From positions 62,001-126,000 of the forward strand of contig JAQDDS010000001.1 in the NCBI GenBank assembly GCA_027665725.1: DNA of 64,000 nucleotides, in the 5' to 3' direction. Under the pieces are notes generated by a model. That model saw only the letters and a program-made list of their open reading frames with translations. It did no database searches and was not told where the DNA came from. Source of the stretch: Streptococcaceae bacterium AF77-01CM03A. GTDB taxonomy: Bacteria > Bacillota > Bacilli > Lactobacillales > Streptococcaceae. A program made the position numbers and the translations under genes. Below, one piece after another: positions 8,121 to 17,539 of this stretch (its first letter is position 1; each line of letters starts with the position of its first letter).

Positions 8121-8842
8121 TGAAAATTCTAATCCCAACTGCAAAAGAAATGAACACCGAAATCCCTAGTTTAGAGGCAAATCCCTTGCGTCCTGAAAGT
8201 CAGGCTGTTCTGGATGAATTGGCGACATACTCTGCCCAAGAACTGGAGGACTTTTATAAAATATCTGCCGAAAAGGCGCAAGAGGAGTATGACCATATCC
8301 AAGCCTTGAAAAATGGATTGGCTAGCAACTATCCAGCCTTGCACCTCTTTGATGGACTTATGTATCGCAACATTAAACGAGAAAATCTAACCAAGAAAGA
8401 GCAAGCCTATCTGGAGAAACACCTCATGATAACGTCAGCTCTCTATGGTGTGATCCCGGCCTTTGCCCCCATTGCTCCCCACAGACTGGACTTTTTGATG
8501 AAGCTCAAAGTCGCTGGAAAAAGCCTGAAAAGTCACTGGCAAGCAGCCTATGAAGAGTCGATGAAGGGTGAAGAATTAATCTTTTCACTCTTGTCTTCTG
8601 AATTTGAAACTGTCTTCCCTAAAGAGGTCCGTGAAAAGATGGTGACCTTCAAGTTCATGGAAGAGCGAGATGGTAAATTAAAAATCCACTCAACCATTTC
8701 AAAAAAAGCCAGAGGAGCCTTCTTAACAGCCTTGATGGAAGGTCAGATAACTTCTGTAGAAGAGATTAAAGAGCTCAGCTTTGCAGGTTTCAATTATCGA
8801 GAAGACTTGTCCAGTGACAAGGAATTGGCTTTTGTGAAATAG
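8120..8842 (+). CDS. yaaA: Peroxide stress protein YaaA (DUF328/UPF0246)
   Basis: DUF328 protein of 240 residues. The family member YaaA of E. coli lowers free iron during peroxide stress and binds DNA. Typical family blocks are seen: the N-terminal MKILIPTAKEMN, the central LFDGLMYRNIKRENL and YGVIPAFAPIAPHRLDFLMKL, and the C-terminal FKFMEERDGKLKIHSTISKK with RGAF. It is a single gene with its own promoter and a repeat-borne terminator downstream. Its exact role in streptococci is not established. Confidence 0.85.
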   Translation: MKILIPTAKEMNTEIPSLEANPLRPESQAVLDELATYSAQELEDFYKISAEKAQEEYDHIQALKNGLASNYPALHLFDGLMYRNIKRENLTKKEQAYLEKHLMITSALYGVIPAFAPIAPHRLDFLMKLKVAGKSLKSHWQAAYEESMKGEELIFSLLSSEFETVFPKEVREKMVTFKFMEERDGKLKIHSTISKKARGAFLTALMEGQITSVEEIKELSFAGFNYREDLSSDKELAFVK

Positions 8843-8850
8843 ATAGAAAA

Positions 8851-9034
8851 TAGAGAGAGTGGGACAGAAATCGGTAATTCGTTAGAATTCGATTTCGTCG
8901 TCCCACCTCCGCACAGTTGAGTAGGGCTGTAAAAGCTGATGAAATCAGCGTAGTGGAGCCCACTCAACCACTGCGTCTTGCTCGACAATCCATAGACAAA
9001 TGAGAGGCTAGGACTTTTGTCCCAGCCCTTTTTT
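8851..9034 (+). repeat. Structured ~184-bp intergenic repeat, copy 1
   Basis: Nearly identical, in inverted orientation, to 53565-53748. It contains three nested hairpins: GTGGGAC / GTCCCAC at the 5' end, GTTGAGT...AGCCCACTCAAC in the middle, and GGCT(A)GGAC...GTCCCAGCC followed by T6 at the 3' end. The last is a good intrinsic terminator and serves yaaA here. It has no coding capacity. Confidence 0.9.
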
Positions 9035-9088
9035 GTGATTTGACCTTACTATTTTTTATTTAGAATGGTAGGAATTTTCACACAATTT

Positions 9089-9097
9089 TGGTATAAT
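9089..9097 (+). promoter_or_regulatory. hom-thrB extended -10 promoter
   Basis: TGGTATAAT (TATAAT 9092-9097) upstream of a TCGAGGAGA ribosome-binding site. No T-box or leader peptide fits in the short leader. Confidence 0.7.
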
Positions 9098-9128
9098 AGG
9101 ACTATTAGAAAATTTCGAGGAGACAAAC

Positions 9129-10415
9129 ATGTCAGTTAAGATTGCTTTACTTGGATTTGGTACAGTAGCCAGTGGTGTGCCATTCTTGCTAAAGGAAAAT
9201 AGAGAAAAAATTGTTCAAGCAGCCCAGTCAGAAATTGAAGTAGCTAAAGTTTTGGTCAAAGACGATCAAGAGAAAGCCCGCTTGCTTGATGCAGGAAATG
9301 ATTTTAATTTTGTAACAAATATCGATGAAATCTTGTCAGACAAAGACATCACGATCGTTGTTGAGTTGATGGGGCGTATCGAACCTGCTAAAACTTTTAT
9401 CACTCGTGCTTTAGAAGCAGGGAAACACGTCGTGACAGCTAACAAGGATCTTTTGGCAGTCCATGGTGCAGAATTGCTTGAGGTAGCCAAAGCTCACAAT
9501 GTTGCCCTCTACTACGAAGCTGCTGTTGCAGGAGGAATTCCAATCCTTCGTACTTTGGTTAACTCACTAGCATCAGATAAAATCACTCGTGTTCTTGGTG
9601 TTGTCAACGGAACATCAAACTTCATGATGACTAAAATGGTAACTGAAGGTTGGTCTTACGAGGATGCCCTTGCTGAAGCCCAACGACTTGGCTTCGCTGA
9701 AAGCGACCCAACCAATGACGTAGATGGTATTGATGCTGCCTACAAGATGGTTATCCTTAGCCAGTTTGCTTTTGGGATGAATGTCAAGTTTGAAGATGTT
9801 GGCCACCAAGGAATTCGCAACATCACTCCAGAAGATGTAGCAGTAGCTCAAGAACTTGGTTATGTTGTGAAATTAGTTGGTTCTATCGAAGAAACAGCTT
9901 CTGGAATCGCTGCTGAGGTTACGCCAACCTTCCTTCCTAAAGAACACCCACTTGCAAGTGTTAACGGTGTTATGAATGCGGTCTTTGTGGAATCAATCGG
10001 TATCGGCGAGTCTATGTACTACGGACCAGGTGCAGGTCAAAAACCAACTGCAACAAGTGTTGTGGCTGATATTGCCCGTATCGTTCGTCGTTTGAATGAT
10101 GGAACAATTGGAAAAGCCTTTAATGAATACAGCCGCCCAGTGGTCTTAGCTAAGCCAGAAGATGTCAAAGCTAACTACTATTTCTCAATCTTGGCTCCTG
10201 ACTCAAAAGGTCAAGTCTTGAAATTGGCTGAGCTCTTTAATGCTGAAGATATCTCCTTCAAGCAAATCCTTCAAGATGGTAAGCAAGAAGGCAAGGCTCG
10301 TGTTGTCATCATCACTCATAAAATCAACAAGGCGCAACTTGAAAATATTACAGCAGCTTTGAAGGGTGTAGCTGAATTTGAACTTCTCAACACCTTCAAG
10401 GTTTTAGGAGACTAA
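9129..10415 (+). CDS. hom: Homoserine dehydrogenase
   Basis: NAD(P)-dependent enzyme that reduces aspartate semialdehyde to homoserine, the branch point to threonine and methionine. The 428 residues show the N-terminal Rossmann motif GFGTVASGV, the catalytic region [12 protein letters not shown] with [11 protein letters not shown], the homoserine-binding segment [17 protein letters not shown], and a C-terminal ACT domain (about 345-428). Length matches Gram-positive Hom with ACT. It is followed one nucleotide after its stop by thrB, so the two form an operon. Confidence 0.96.
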   Translation: MSVKIALLGFGTVASGVPFLLKENREKIVQAAQSEIEVAKVLVKDDQEKARLLDAGNDFNFVTNIDEILSDKDITIVVELMGRIEPAKTFITRALEAGKHVVTANKDLLAVHGAELLEVAKAHNVALYYEAAVAGGIPILRTLVNSLASDKITRVLGVVNGTSNFMMTKMVTEGWSYEDALAEAQRLGFAESDPTNDVDGIDAAYKMVILSQFAFGMNVKFEDVGHQGIRNITPEDVAVAQELGYVVKLVGSIEETASGIAAEVTPTFLPKEHPLASVNGVMNAVFVESIGIGESMYYGPGAGQKPTATSVVADIARIVRRLNDGTIGKAFNEYSRPVVLAKPEDVKANYYFSILAPDSKGQVLKLAELFNAEDISFKQILQDGKQEGKARVVIITHKINKAQLENITAALKGVAEFELLNTFKVLGD

Positions 10416-10416
10416 G

Positions 10417-11286
10417 ATGAAGATTATTGTACCCGCTACAAGTGCCAATGTGGGTCCTGGTTTTGACTCAGTTGGTGTAGCTGTAACCAAGTATCTAGAA
10501 ATTCAGGTTTGTGAGGAACGTGAAGAATGGATGATTGAGCACCAATTGGGCAAATGGATTCCACGTGATGAACGTAATCTTTTGCTGAAGATTGCTCTAC
10601 AAATTGTTCCAGATCTACAACCAAGACGTCTGAAGATGGTTAGCGATATTCCACTTGCGCGTGGACTAGGTTCTTCTAGTTCTGTCATCGTTGCAGGAAT
10701 TGAATTGGCAAATCAACTAGGAAATCTCAAACTAAGCGATCACGACAAGTTGCAATTAGCGACTAAGATTGAGGGGCACCCTGATAATGTTGCACCTGCT
10801 ATCTATGGAAATCTCGTCATTGCGAGCTCAGTTGAAGACCAGGTTTCAGCTGTTGTGGCGCCTTTCCCAGAGTGTGCTTTCCTAGCCTATATTCCAAACT
10901 ATGAATTGCGAACTCGAGATAGTCGTGGTGTCTTGCCTAGAAAATTATCGTACAAGGAAGCTGTTGCGGCAAGTTCTATCGCCAATGTGGTTATCGCAGC
11001 TCTACTGACTGGAGATATGGTTAAAGCTGGTCAAGCTATTGAGAGTGACCTCTTCCACGAGCGTTACCGACAAGACTTGGTGCGAGAATTTGCGACCATC
11101 AAAAAAGTTGCCAAGAAAAATGGTGCTTATGCAACCTACTTGTCTGGAGCTGGTCCGACTGTCATGGTCTTGGCTGATCCTGACAAGATGCCAAAGATTA
11201 AGGCAGAGCTTGAAAAGCAACCGTTCAAAGGCAAACTTCATGATTTGCAAGTAGACAAAGAAGGCGTTCGCGTCGAAGCAAAATAA
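10417..11286 (+). CDS. thrB: Homoserine kinase
   Basis: GHMP-family kinase of 289 residues that phosphorylates homoserine for threonine synthesis. The substrate-binding N-terminus is [18 protein letters not shown], the GHMP ATP loop is [11 protein letters not shown], and the third motif is [11 protein letters not shown]. It overlaps the ribosome-binding region of hom's end (AGGAGACTAAG) and begins one base after the hom stop, which indicates coupled translation. Confidence 0.96.
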   Translation: MKIIVPATSANVGPGFDSVGVAVTKYLEIQVCEEREEWMIEHQLGKWIPRDERNLLLKIALQIVPDLQPRRLKMVSDIPLARGLGSSSSVIVAGIELANQLGNLKLSDHDKLQLATKIEGHPDNVAPAIYGNLVIASSVEDQVSAVVAPFPECAFLAYIPNYELRTRDSRGVLPRKLSYKEAVAASSIANVVIAALLTGDMVKAGQAIESDLFHERYRQDLVREFATIKKVAKKNGAYATYLSGAGPTVMVLADPDKMPKIKAELEKQPFKGKLHDLQVDKEGVRVEAK

Positions 11287-11291
11287 ATATA

Positions 11292-11341
11292 GCAATAGGA
11301 TGGGGAAACTCTCTATTAGAGGGCTTCCTGTCCTTTTTTTG
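11292..11341 (+). terminator. Terminator after thrB
   Basis: Imperfect hairpin pairing AGGATGGGGAA with TTCCTGTCCT around CTCTCTATTAGAG, followed by seven T. Confidence 0.65.
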
Positions 11342-11361
11342 AAAATGAAACATGGGAATTG

Positions 11362-11466
11362 ATACTCAATGAAAATCAAAGAGCAAACTAGGAAGCGAGC
11401 CACAGGCTGTACTTGAGTACGGCAAGGCGAAGCTGACGTGGTTTGAATTTTATTTTCGAAGAGTAT
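11362..11466 (-). repeat. BOX element, boxA-boxC (no boxB)
   Basis: A 105-bp element beginning ATACTCAATGAAAATCAAAG and ending TTCGAAGAGTAT, with the GGCAAGGCGAAGCTGACG core of boxA. It is reversed relative to the copy at 2170-2323 and lacks boxB. It lies upstream of msrAB. Confidence 0.9.
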
Positions 11467-11516
11467 GAAATGTTTCCCGTGTTTAGCGACCAATAGTTGG
11501 TCAAGGAGGATTTGAA

Positions 11517-12455
11517 ATGGCAGAAATATATCTAGCAGGTGGCTGTTTTTGGGGTTTAGAGGAATACTTTTCACGTATTTCTGGAGTGCTGCAAACCAGT
11601 GTTGGTTACGCTAATGGTCAAGTTGAAACTACCAATTATCAATTAATCAAAGAAACAGATCATGCAGAGACTGTTCAAGTTATTTATGATGAAAAGGTAG
11701 TTTCGCTCCGTGAGATTTTACTCTATTATTTCCGAGTTATCGATCCCCTTTCTGTCAACCAACAAGGGAATGACCGTGGTCGTCAGTACCGCACAGGGAT
11801 TTATTATCAAGATGAAGAGGATTTGCCAACCATTCATACGGTCGTTCGAGAACAAGAGCTTCTCATCGGTCGTAAAATTGCAGTGGAAGTGGAGAAGCTT
11901 CGCCACTATATCTTAGCTGAAGACTATCACCAAGACTACCTCAAGAAAAATCCTGGTGGCTATTGCCATATTGATGTGAGGGATGCTGAGAAACCACTGA
12001 TAGATGCTGCCAACTATGAAAAACCTAGTCAGGCAGTTTTACGAGAAAGTTTATCTGAAGAGTCCTATAGAGTTACCCAAGAGGCAGCGACGGAAGCTCC
12101 CTTTAGCAATGCCTATGACCAAACTTTTGAGGAAGGGATTTATGTTGATATCACGACTGGTGAGCCCCTCTTCTTTGCCAAGGATAAGTTTGCCTCAGGC
12201 TGTGGTTGGCCAAGCTTTAGCCGTCCTATTTCCAAGGAACTCATTCATTACTACCAGGACTTGAGTCATGGTATGGAGCGAATCGAAGTCCGTTCACGTT
12301 CAGGGAATGCTCATTTGGGGCATGTCTTTACCGATGGTCCTCGTGAACTAGGTGGTCTCCGTTACTGTATCAATTCTGCATCCTTATGTTTTATCGCTAA
12401 GGATGAAATGGAAGAGGCTGGCTATGGCTACTTACTTCCATATTTGAACAAGTAA
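11517..12455 (+). CDS. msrAB: Peptide methionine sulfoxide reductase MsrA/MsrB fusion
   Basis: Bifunctional repair enzyme that reduces both methionine sulfoxide epimers in proteins. MsrA comes first (residues ~1-160) with the catalytic motif [11 protein letters not shown]. MsrB follows (~175-312) with [22 protein letters not shown] and the resolving/catalytic Cys in [10 protein letters not shown]. The 312-residue protein has no signal peptide or thioredoxin-like domain, so it is the cytosolic form. AAGGAGG precedes the ATG. A small palindrome GACCAA-TAG-TTGGTC (11488-11502) lies just upstream and might be regulatory. Confidence 0.94.
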   Translation: MAEIYLAGGCFWGLEEYFSRISGVLQTSVGYANGQVETTNYQLIKETDHAETVQVIYDEKVVSLREILLYYFRVIDPLSVNQQGNDRGRQYRTGIYYQDEEDLPTIHTVVREQELLIGRKIAVEVEKLRHYILAEDYHQDYLKKNPGGYCHIDVRDAEKPLIDAANYEKPSQAVLRESLSEESYRVTQEAATEAPFSNAYDQTFEEGIYVDITTGEPLFFAKDKFASGCGWPSFSRPISKELIHYYQDLSHGMERIEVRSRSGNAHLGHVFTDGPRELGGLRYCINSASLCFIAKDEMEEAGYGYLLPYLNK

Positions 12456-12503
12456 AAAGATGGTGGGTTTCCACCTTCTTCATTTTGGAAATAGAAGGGA
12501 CAC

Positions 12504-14228
12504 ATGAAACAATTACTTTCTTACTTTAAACCCTACCTTAAGGAGTCTTTCCTAGCGCCCTTGTTTAAGTTGTTAGAGGCTGTCTTTGAACTCTTGGTCC
12601 CCATGGTGATAGCGGGGATTGTTGACCAATCTATCCCTCAAAAAGATCAAGGACATCTTTGGATGCAAATGGGTCTCCTCTTTGTTTTTGCGGTCATCGG
12701 TGTCCTAGTAGCCTTAGTTGCTCAATTTTACTCAGCCAAGGCAGCGGTTGGATTTGCTAAAGAGTTGACCAATGATCTCTATCGTCATATTCTCTCTCTA
12801 CCCAAGGATAGTAGAGACCGTTTAACGACTTCGAGTTTGGTAACGCGTTTGACTTCAGATACCTACCAGATTCAGACAGGGATCAATCAATTTTTACGCC
12901 TATTTTTAAGGGCGCCTATTATTGTTTTTGGTGCCATTTTCATGGCTTATCGTCTTTCGCCTGAATTGACCTTCTGGTTCTTGGTCATGGTTGCCATTTT
13001 GACCTTTGTCATTGTCGTGTTATCACGCTTGGTCAATCCTCTTTATAGCATTTTGAGAAAGAAAACAGATCAGCTGGTTCAGGAAACGCGCCAACAACTA
13101 CAAGGGATGCGCGTGATTCGAGCCTTTGGTCAAGAAAAACGAGAAATCGAGAATTTCCAAGTACTCAACCAAATCTATACGGCTATCCAAATGAAAACAG
13201 GCTATTGGTCTAGCCTCTTGACCCCCTTGACCTATTTGATTGTCAATGGGACCTTGCTGGTGATTATCTGGAATGGTTATCTTTCTATCCAAGGTGGACT
13301 CCTCAGTCAGGGTGCCTTGATTGCCTTAATCAACTATCTCCTGCAAATCTTGGTAGAGTTGATCAAACTAGCCATGCTGATCAATTCACTCAACCAGTCT
13401 TATATATCAGCTAAGCGTATTGAGGAAGTCTTTGCTGAAAAACCCGAAGATATACTGGCAGAAATTGCGCAAAGGGAAGCCTCATTGAACCATTCCTTAC
13501 GAGTTGAACATTTAACCTTTACCTACCCAGATGCTGCCCAACCTTCTCTGAGAGATATTTCTTTTGCTATACAACAAGGGCAGATTCTTGGGATTATAGG
13601 GGGAACTGGTTCTGGTAAGTCAACCTTGGTCCAGGTTCTACTTGGCCTTTATCCGGCAGATAAGGGAAGCATTTCCCTTTATCGAGATGGACGTAGTCCT
13701 CGCAATCTTTCTGAATGGCGATCTTGGATGGCCTATGTTCCTCAAAAGGTTGAACTCTTTAAGGGAACCATTCGTTCCAACTTGACCTTAGGTATGGAAA
13801 ATCCTGTCTCGGACCAAGAACTCTGGCAGGCTTTAGAAATTGCCCAAGCAAAGGATTTTGTCAGTGAGAAGGAAGGTCAGCTGGATGCAGAAGTCCAAGC
13901 AGGCGGTCGTAATTTCTCAGGTGGGCAAAAACAACGTTTGTCTATTGCCCGAGCAGTCTTGCATCGAGCACCATTTCTTATCTTGGATGATGCGACTTCA
14001 GCCCTTGATACCATCACCGAGTCCAATCTTCTAAAGGCCATTCAGGAGAACTTGCCAGATACTAGCTTAATCTTGATTTCCCAACGGACTTCGACCTTGA
14101 AGATTGCAGACCAGATTCTCCTTTTGGAGAAAGGTCAGCAATTAGCGCTTGGAAATCATGAGGAATTGATGAAGACTAGTCAAGTCTATCGTGAAATCAA
14201 TGCATCCCAACATGGAAAGGAGGATTAG
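12504..14228 (+). CDS. ABC exporter half-transporter, ATP-binding/permease (first of pair)
   Basis: Fused exporter of 574 residues: about six membrane segments in the first ~300 residues and a C-terminal nucleotide-binding domain. The domain has Walker A GGTGSGKST, signature FSGGQKQR and Walker B FLILDDATSALD. The residue after Walker B is Asp where canonical sites have Glu (ILDDAT), a sign of a degenerate ATP site usual in heterodimeric exporters. The partner gene starts one base after its stop. The substrate is unknown; multidrug or peptide export is the usual guess. Confidence 0.88.
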   Translation: MKQLLSYFKPYLKESFLAPLFKLLEAVFELLVPMVIAGIVDQSIPQKDQGHLWMQMGLLFVFAVIGVLVALVAQFYSAKAAVGFAKELTNDLYRHILSLPKDSRDRLTTSSLVTRLTSDTYQIQTGINQFLRLFLRAPIIVFGAIFMAYRLSPELTFWFLVMVAILTFVIVVLSRLVNPLYSILRKKTDQLVQETRQQLQGMRVIRAFGQEKREIENFQVLNQIYTAIQMKTGYWSSLLTPLTYLIVNGTLLVIIWNGYLSIQGGLLSQGALIALINYLLQILVELIKLAMLINSLNQSYISAKRIEEVFAEKPEDILAEIAQREASLNHSLRVEHLTFTYPDAAQPSLRDISFAIQQGQILGIIGGTGSGKSTLVQVLLGLYPADKGSISLYRDGRSPRNLSEWRSWMAYVPQKVELFKGTIRSNLTLGMENPVSDQELWQALEIAQAKDFVSEKEGQLDAEVQAGGRNFSGGQKQRLSIARAVLHRAPFLILDDATSALDTITESNLLKAIQENLPDTSLILISQRTSTLKIADQILLLEKGQQLALGNHEELMKTSQVYREINASQHGKED

Positions 14229-14229
14229 A

Positions 14230-15978
14230 ATGAAAGGCAAACACGCAAGTCAAACCCTCAAACGTTTGGCAAAAGATTTAGCTGGCCATCCGGTTCTCCT
14301 TTTTCTAGCTTTCTTGGGAACCATCGCTCAAGTGGCCTTATCAATCTATCTTCCAATCTTGATTGGACAGGTGATTGACCAAGTCCTAGTCGATGGTTCA
14401 TCCCAGCTATTTTGGCAGATTTTCCTCCAGATGATCTTGGTGGTCATGGGAAATACACTAGTACAATGGGCCAATCCTCTCCTCTATAATCGACTGATTT
14501 TCTCCTATACCAGAGATTTGCGCGAAAAAATCATTGAAAAACTCCATCGTTTACCGATTGCCCTTGTAGATAGACAAGGTAGTGGGGAAATGGTCAGCCG
14601 TGTAACGACAGATATCGAGCAGTTGGCAGCTGGACTAAACATGATATTTAATCAATTTTTCATCGGAATTCTGATGATTTTGGTAAGCATCCTTGCCATG
14701 CTTCAAATTCATCTCTTGATGACTCTCTTGGTTCTGCTCTTAACACCTCTATCTATGGTCATTTCACGCTTTATTGCCAAGAGATCCTACCATCTCTTTC
14801 AAAAGCAGACGGAGACTAGGGGTATTCAAACCCAGTTGATTGAAGAATCGCTCACCCAGCAGAACATTATCCAGTCGTTTAATGCCCAGGAAGAGTTTAT
14901 CGAGAGACTTCATGAGGCAAATGATAACTACGCAGGTTATTCTCAGTCAGCTATCTTTTATTCTTCGACAGTCAATCCTTCGACCCGTTTTGTCAATGCT
15001 CTCATTTATGCCCTACTAGCTGGTGTTGGAGCCTTGCGCATCATGGCGGGTTCCACTTTAACAGTTGGACGTTTGGTAACCTTTCTGAACTATGTGCAGC
15101 AGTATACCAAGCCTTTTAACGATATTTCATCTGTCTTAGCCGAATTGCAAAGCGCATTGGCTTGTGCTGAACGTGTTTATGCAGTTTTAGAAAGTCCGGA
15201 GGTTACAGAAACTGGTCAGGAAGAGTTGAAGAGCGACCAAGTCAAGGGAGCTATTGCCTTTAAACATGTTTCTTTTGGTTACAATCCTGAAAAAATACTA
15301 ATTAAGGATCTGTCTATTAATATCCCAGCTGGTAGCAAAGTTGCCATCGTTGGACCAACGGGCGCTGGGAAGTCTACTCTTATCAATCTCCTCATGCGTT
15401 TTTACCCGATTAACTCTGGAGATATTTTATTGGATGGTCATTCGATTTATGACTATACCCGAGCTTCTCTTCGACAGCAGTTTGGGATGGTGCTTCAAGA
15501 AACTTGGCTCAAGCAAGGAACCATTCATGACAATATTGCTTTTGGATATCCTGAAGCAAGCCGAGAGCAGGTCATCGCAGCAGCCAAGGCAGCAAATGCA
15601 GATTTCTTTATCCAACAGTTGCCACAGGGATATGATACCAAGCTTGAAAATGCTGGTGAATCCTTGTCTGTTGGTCAGGCTCAGCTTTTAACCATTGCCC
15701 GTGTCTTTCTAGCCATTCCAAAGATTCTCATCTTAGACGAGGCAACTTCATCCATCGATACCCGGACAGAGGTCTTGGTTCAGGATGCCTTTGCCAAACT
15801 CATGAAGGGGCGGACAAGCTTTATCATTGCCCATCGTTTATCGACCATTCAAGATGCTGACTTGATTCTTGTCTTGGTGGATGGAGATATTGTCGAACAT
15901 GGTAGCCATCAAGAACTCATGGCGAGAAAAGGCAAATACTATCAAATGCATCAAGTAGCAGCTTTTGATTTAGATTGA
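14230..15978 (+). CDS. ABC exporter half-transporter, ATP-binding/permease (second of pair)
   Basis: Partner half-transporter of 582 residues with an N-terminal six-helix permease and a C-terminal ATPase: Walker A GPTGAGKST, Walker B ILILDEATSSID with the catalytic Glu. The signature reads LSVGQAQLL, not LSGGQ, so the two ATP sites are unequal, as in BmrCD/LmrCD-type heterodimers. AGGAGG at 14217-14222 lies inside the end of the first gene and supports the ATG at 14230; an in-frame extension upstream overlaps that gene and is rejected. Confidence 0.88.
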   Translation: MKGKHASQTLKRLAKDLAGHPVLLFLAFLGTIAQVALSIYLPILIGQVIDQVLVDGSSQLFWQIFLQMILVVMGNTLVQWANPLLYNRLIFSYTRDLREKIIEKLHRLPIALVDRQGSGEMVSRVTTDIEQLAAGLNMIFNQFFIGILMILVSILAMLQIHLLMTLLVLLLTPLSMVISRFIAKRSYHLFQKQTETRGIQTQLIEESLTQQNIIQSFNAQEEFIERLHEANDNYAGYSQSAIFYSSTVNPSTRFVNALIYALLAGVGALRIMAGSTLTVGRLVTFLNYVQQYTKPFNDISSVLAELQSALACAERVYAVLESPEVTETGQEELKSDQVKGAIAFKHVSFGYNPEKILIKDLSINIPAGSKVAIVGPTGAGKSTLINLLMRFYPINSGDILLDGHSIYDYTRASLRQQFGMVLQETWLKQGTIHDNIAFGYPEASREQVIAAAKAANADFFIQQLPQGYDTKLENAGESLSVGQAQLLTIARVFLAIPKILILDEATSSIDTRTEVLVQDAFAKLMKGRTSFIIAHRLSTIQDADLILVLVDGDIVEHGSHQELMARKGKYYQMHQVAAFDLD

Positions 15979-16039
15979 TAGCACTAGCTTTAAAATGACT
16001 CGTTTTTATAAACCAAAAGTTGCCTTAGGGTGACTTTTT

Positions 16040-16048
16040 TGTTACAAT
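16040..16048 (+). promoter_or_regulatory. Promoter of the amidohydrolase gene
   Basis: Extended -10 TGTTACAAT (TACAAT 16043-16048), about 50 nt before the start codon; AGAAGGAAAAG is the ribosome-binding site. Confidence 0.6.
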
Positions 16049-16099
16049 AGCTAGAAAAATTGTGATATTTAAATTGTAACTTAGAGAAGGAAAAGCACC

Positions 16100-17359
16100 A
16101 TGAAAGTCTATCAGCATGTAAATATCGTGACTTGTGACCAAGATTTCCACGTCTATCTGGATGGGATTTTAGCTGTTAAAGAATCCCAAATCGTCTATGT
16201 CGGTCAGGAAAATCTAGAGATTCTTAAACAAGAAGATCAAATCATAGACTATCAGGGTGCCTGGATCATGCCTGGCTTGGTTAACTGCCATACCCATTCT
16301 GCCATGACAGGCTTGAGAGGGATTCGTGACGATAGCAATCTCCACGAATGGCTGGAGGACTATATTTGGCCAGCAGAAGCTCAGTTTACACCAGAGATGA
16401 CCACAAAAGCTGTCAAAGAGGCTCTGACAGAAATGCTCCAGTCTGGAACAACAACCTTCAATGACATGTATAATCCTAATGGAGTGGATATAGCTAAGAT
16501 TTATGAGGTAGTCAAGGCTTCCAAGATGCGTTGCTATTTCTCTCCAACCCTCTTTTCTTCAGAACTGGAGAAGACAGATGAGACCATAGTCAGAACTCGA
16601 GCTATCATTGAGACAATCAAAGGCTACCAGGATCCCAAGTTCAAGGTGATGGTGGCCCCTCACTCGCCCTACAGTTGTAGTCGAGATTTGCTGGAGGCAA
16701 GTCTTGAGCTAGCAAAAGAAGAAAATATTCCTCTTCATATTCACGTGGCAGAAACCCAGGAAGAGTCAGGCATTATCCTGAAACGTTATGGCAAAAGACC
16801 AATAGCCTTTCTAGATGAACTTGGCTATTTAGACCATAAAGCTGTCTTTGCCCATGGTGTGGAAATAAATGAAGCAGAAATTACCCGCTTGGCAGATTCA
16901 CAAGTTGCTATCGCCCACAATCCTATCAGCAACCTCAAGCTAGCCTCAGGCATTGCACCAGTCGTACAACTTCAAAAGGCAGGAGTACCGGTTGGTATTG
17001 CGACGGACTCAGTTGCTTCTAACAATAACCTGGATATGTTTGAGGAAGGACGGACCGCAGCTCTTTTACAGAAAATGAAGAGTGGCGATGCCAGTCAATT
17101 TCCAATCGAAACTGCCCTCAAGGCACTGACGATCGAGGGTGCTAAGGTACTAGGAATGGAAGACGAGATTGGTAGTTTAGAAGTCGGCAAGCAGGCTGAT
17201 TTTCTCGTCATTCAACCCCAAGGTAAAATCCATCTTCAACCTCAAGAAAACATGCTGTCTCACCTAGTTTATGCCGTCAAATCCAGTGATGTTGATGATG
17301 TCTATATCGCTGGTGAGCAAGTCGTGAAAGACAGTCAAGTGTTGACTGTTAACTTGTAA
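16100..17359 (+). CDS. Amidohydrolase, MTA/SAH deaminase-like (TRZ/ATZ family)
   Basis: Metal-dependent hydrolase of 419 residues. Metal ligands are recognisable in NCHTHSAM (HxH), HIHVAETQEE, FAHGVEI and IATDSVASNN; the barrel is flanked by the small beta-sandwich at both ends. The family includes 5-methylthioadenosine/S-adenosylhomocysteine deaminase, guanine deaminase and chlorohydrolases. The SAH/MTA type is the closest reading from the motif spacing, which would place it in methionine salvage. It is a monocistronic gene with its own promoter and a downstream hairpin. Confidence 0.82.
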   Translation: MKVYQHVNIVTCDQDFHVYLDGILAVKESQIVYVGQENLEILKQEDQIIDYQGAWIMPGLVNCHTHSAMTGLRGIRDDSNLHEWLEDYIWPAEAQFTPEMTTKAVKEALTEMLQSGTTTFNDMYNPNGVDIAKIYEVVKASKMRCYFSPTLFSSELEKTDETIVRTRAIIETIKGYQDPKFKVMVAPHSPYSCSRDLLEASLELAKEENIPLHIHVAETQEESGIILKRYGKRPIAFLDELGYLDHKAVFAHGVEINEAEITRLADSQVAIAHNPISNLKLASGIAPVVQLQKAGVPVGIATDSVASNNNLDMFEEGRTAALLQKMKSGDASQFPIETALKALTIEGAKVLGMEDEIGSLEVGKQADFLVIQPQGKIHLQPQENMLSHLVYAVKSSDVDDVYIAGEQVVKDSQVLTVNL

Positions 17360-17379
17360 AAAAGTAGTATAAATTTGCT

Positions 17380-17411
17380 AAATCTCATGGGAAAATTCTT
17401 GTGAGATTTTC
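17380..17411 (+). terminator. Probable terminator after the amidohydrolase
   Basis: Hairpin AAATCTCA / TGAGATTT with a 15-nt loop followed by a short T run; weaker than other terminators here. Confidence 0.5.
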
Positions 17412-17504
17412 TAGTTTTGCTTATGGAATTGCTGGTTTGACCTCTTACAGAAATATACGGATAATAAATTGGAGAAACACCGATTAGATAAATAAGAAAA
17501 ATTG

Positions 17505-17513
17505 TGGTATAAT
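17505..17513 (+). promoter_or_regulatory. prfB-ftsEX promoter
   Basis: Extended -10 TGGTATAAT (TATAAT 17508-17513), 26 nt before the prfB ATG. Confidence 0.7.
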
Positions 17514-17539
17514 AAAACGATACAATTAAAGGAGTATGT

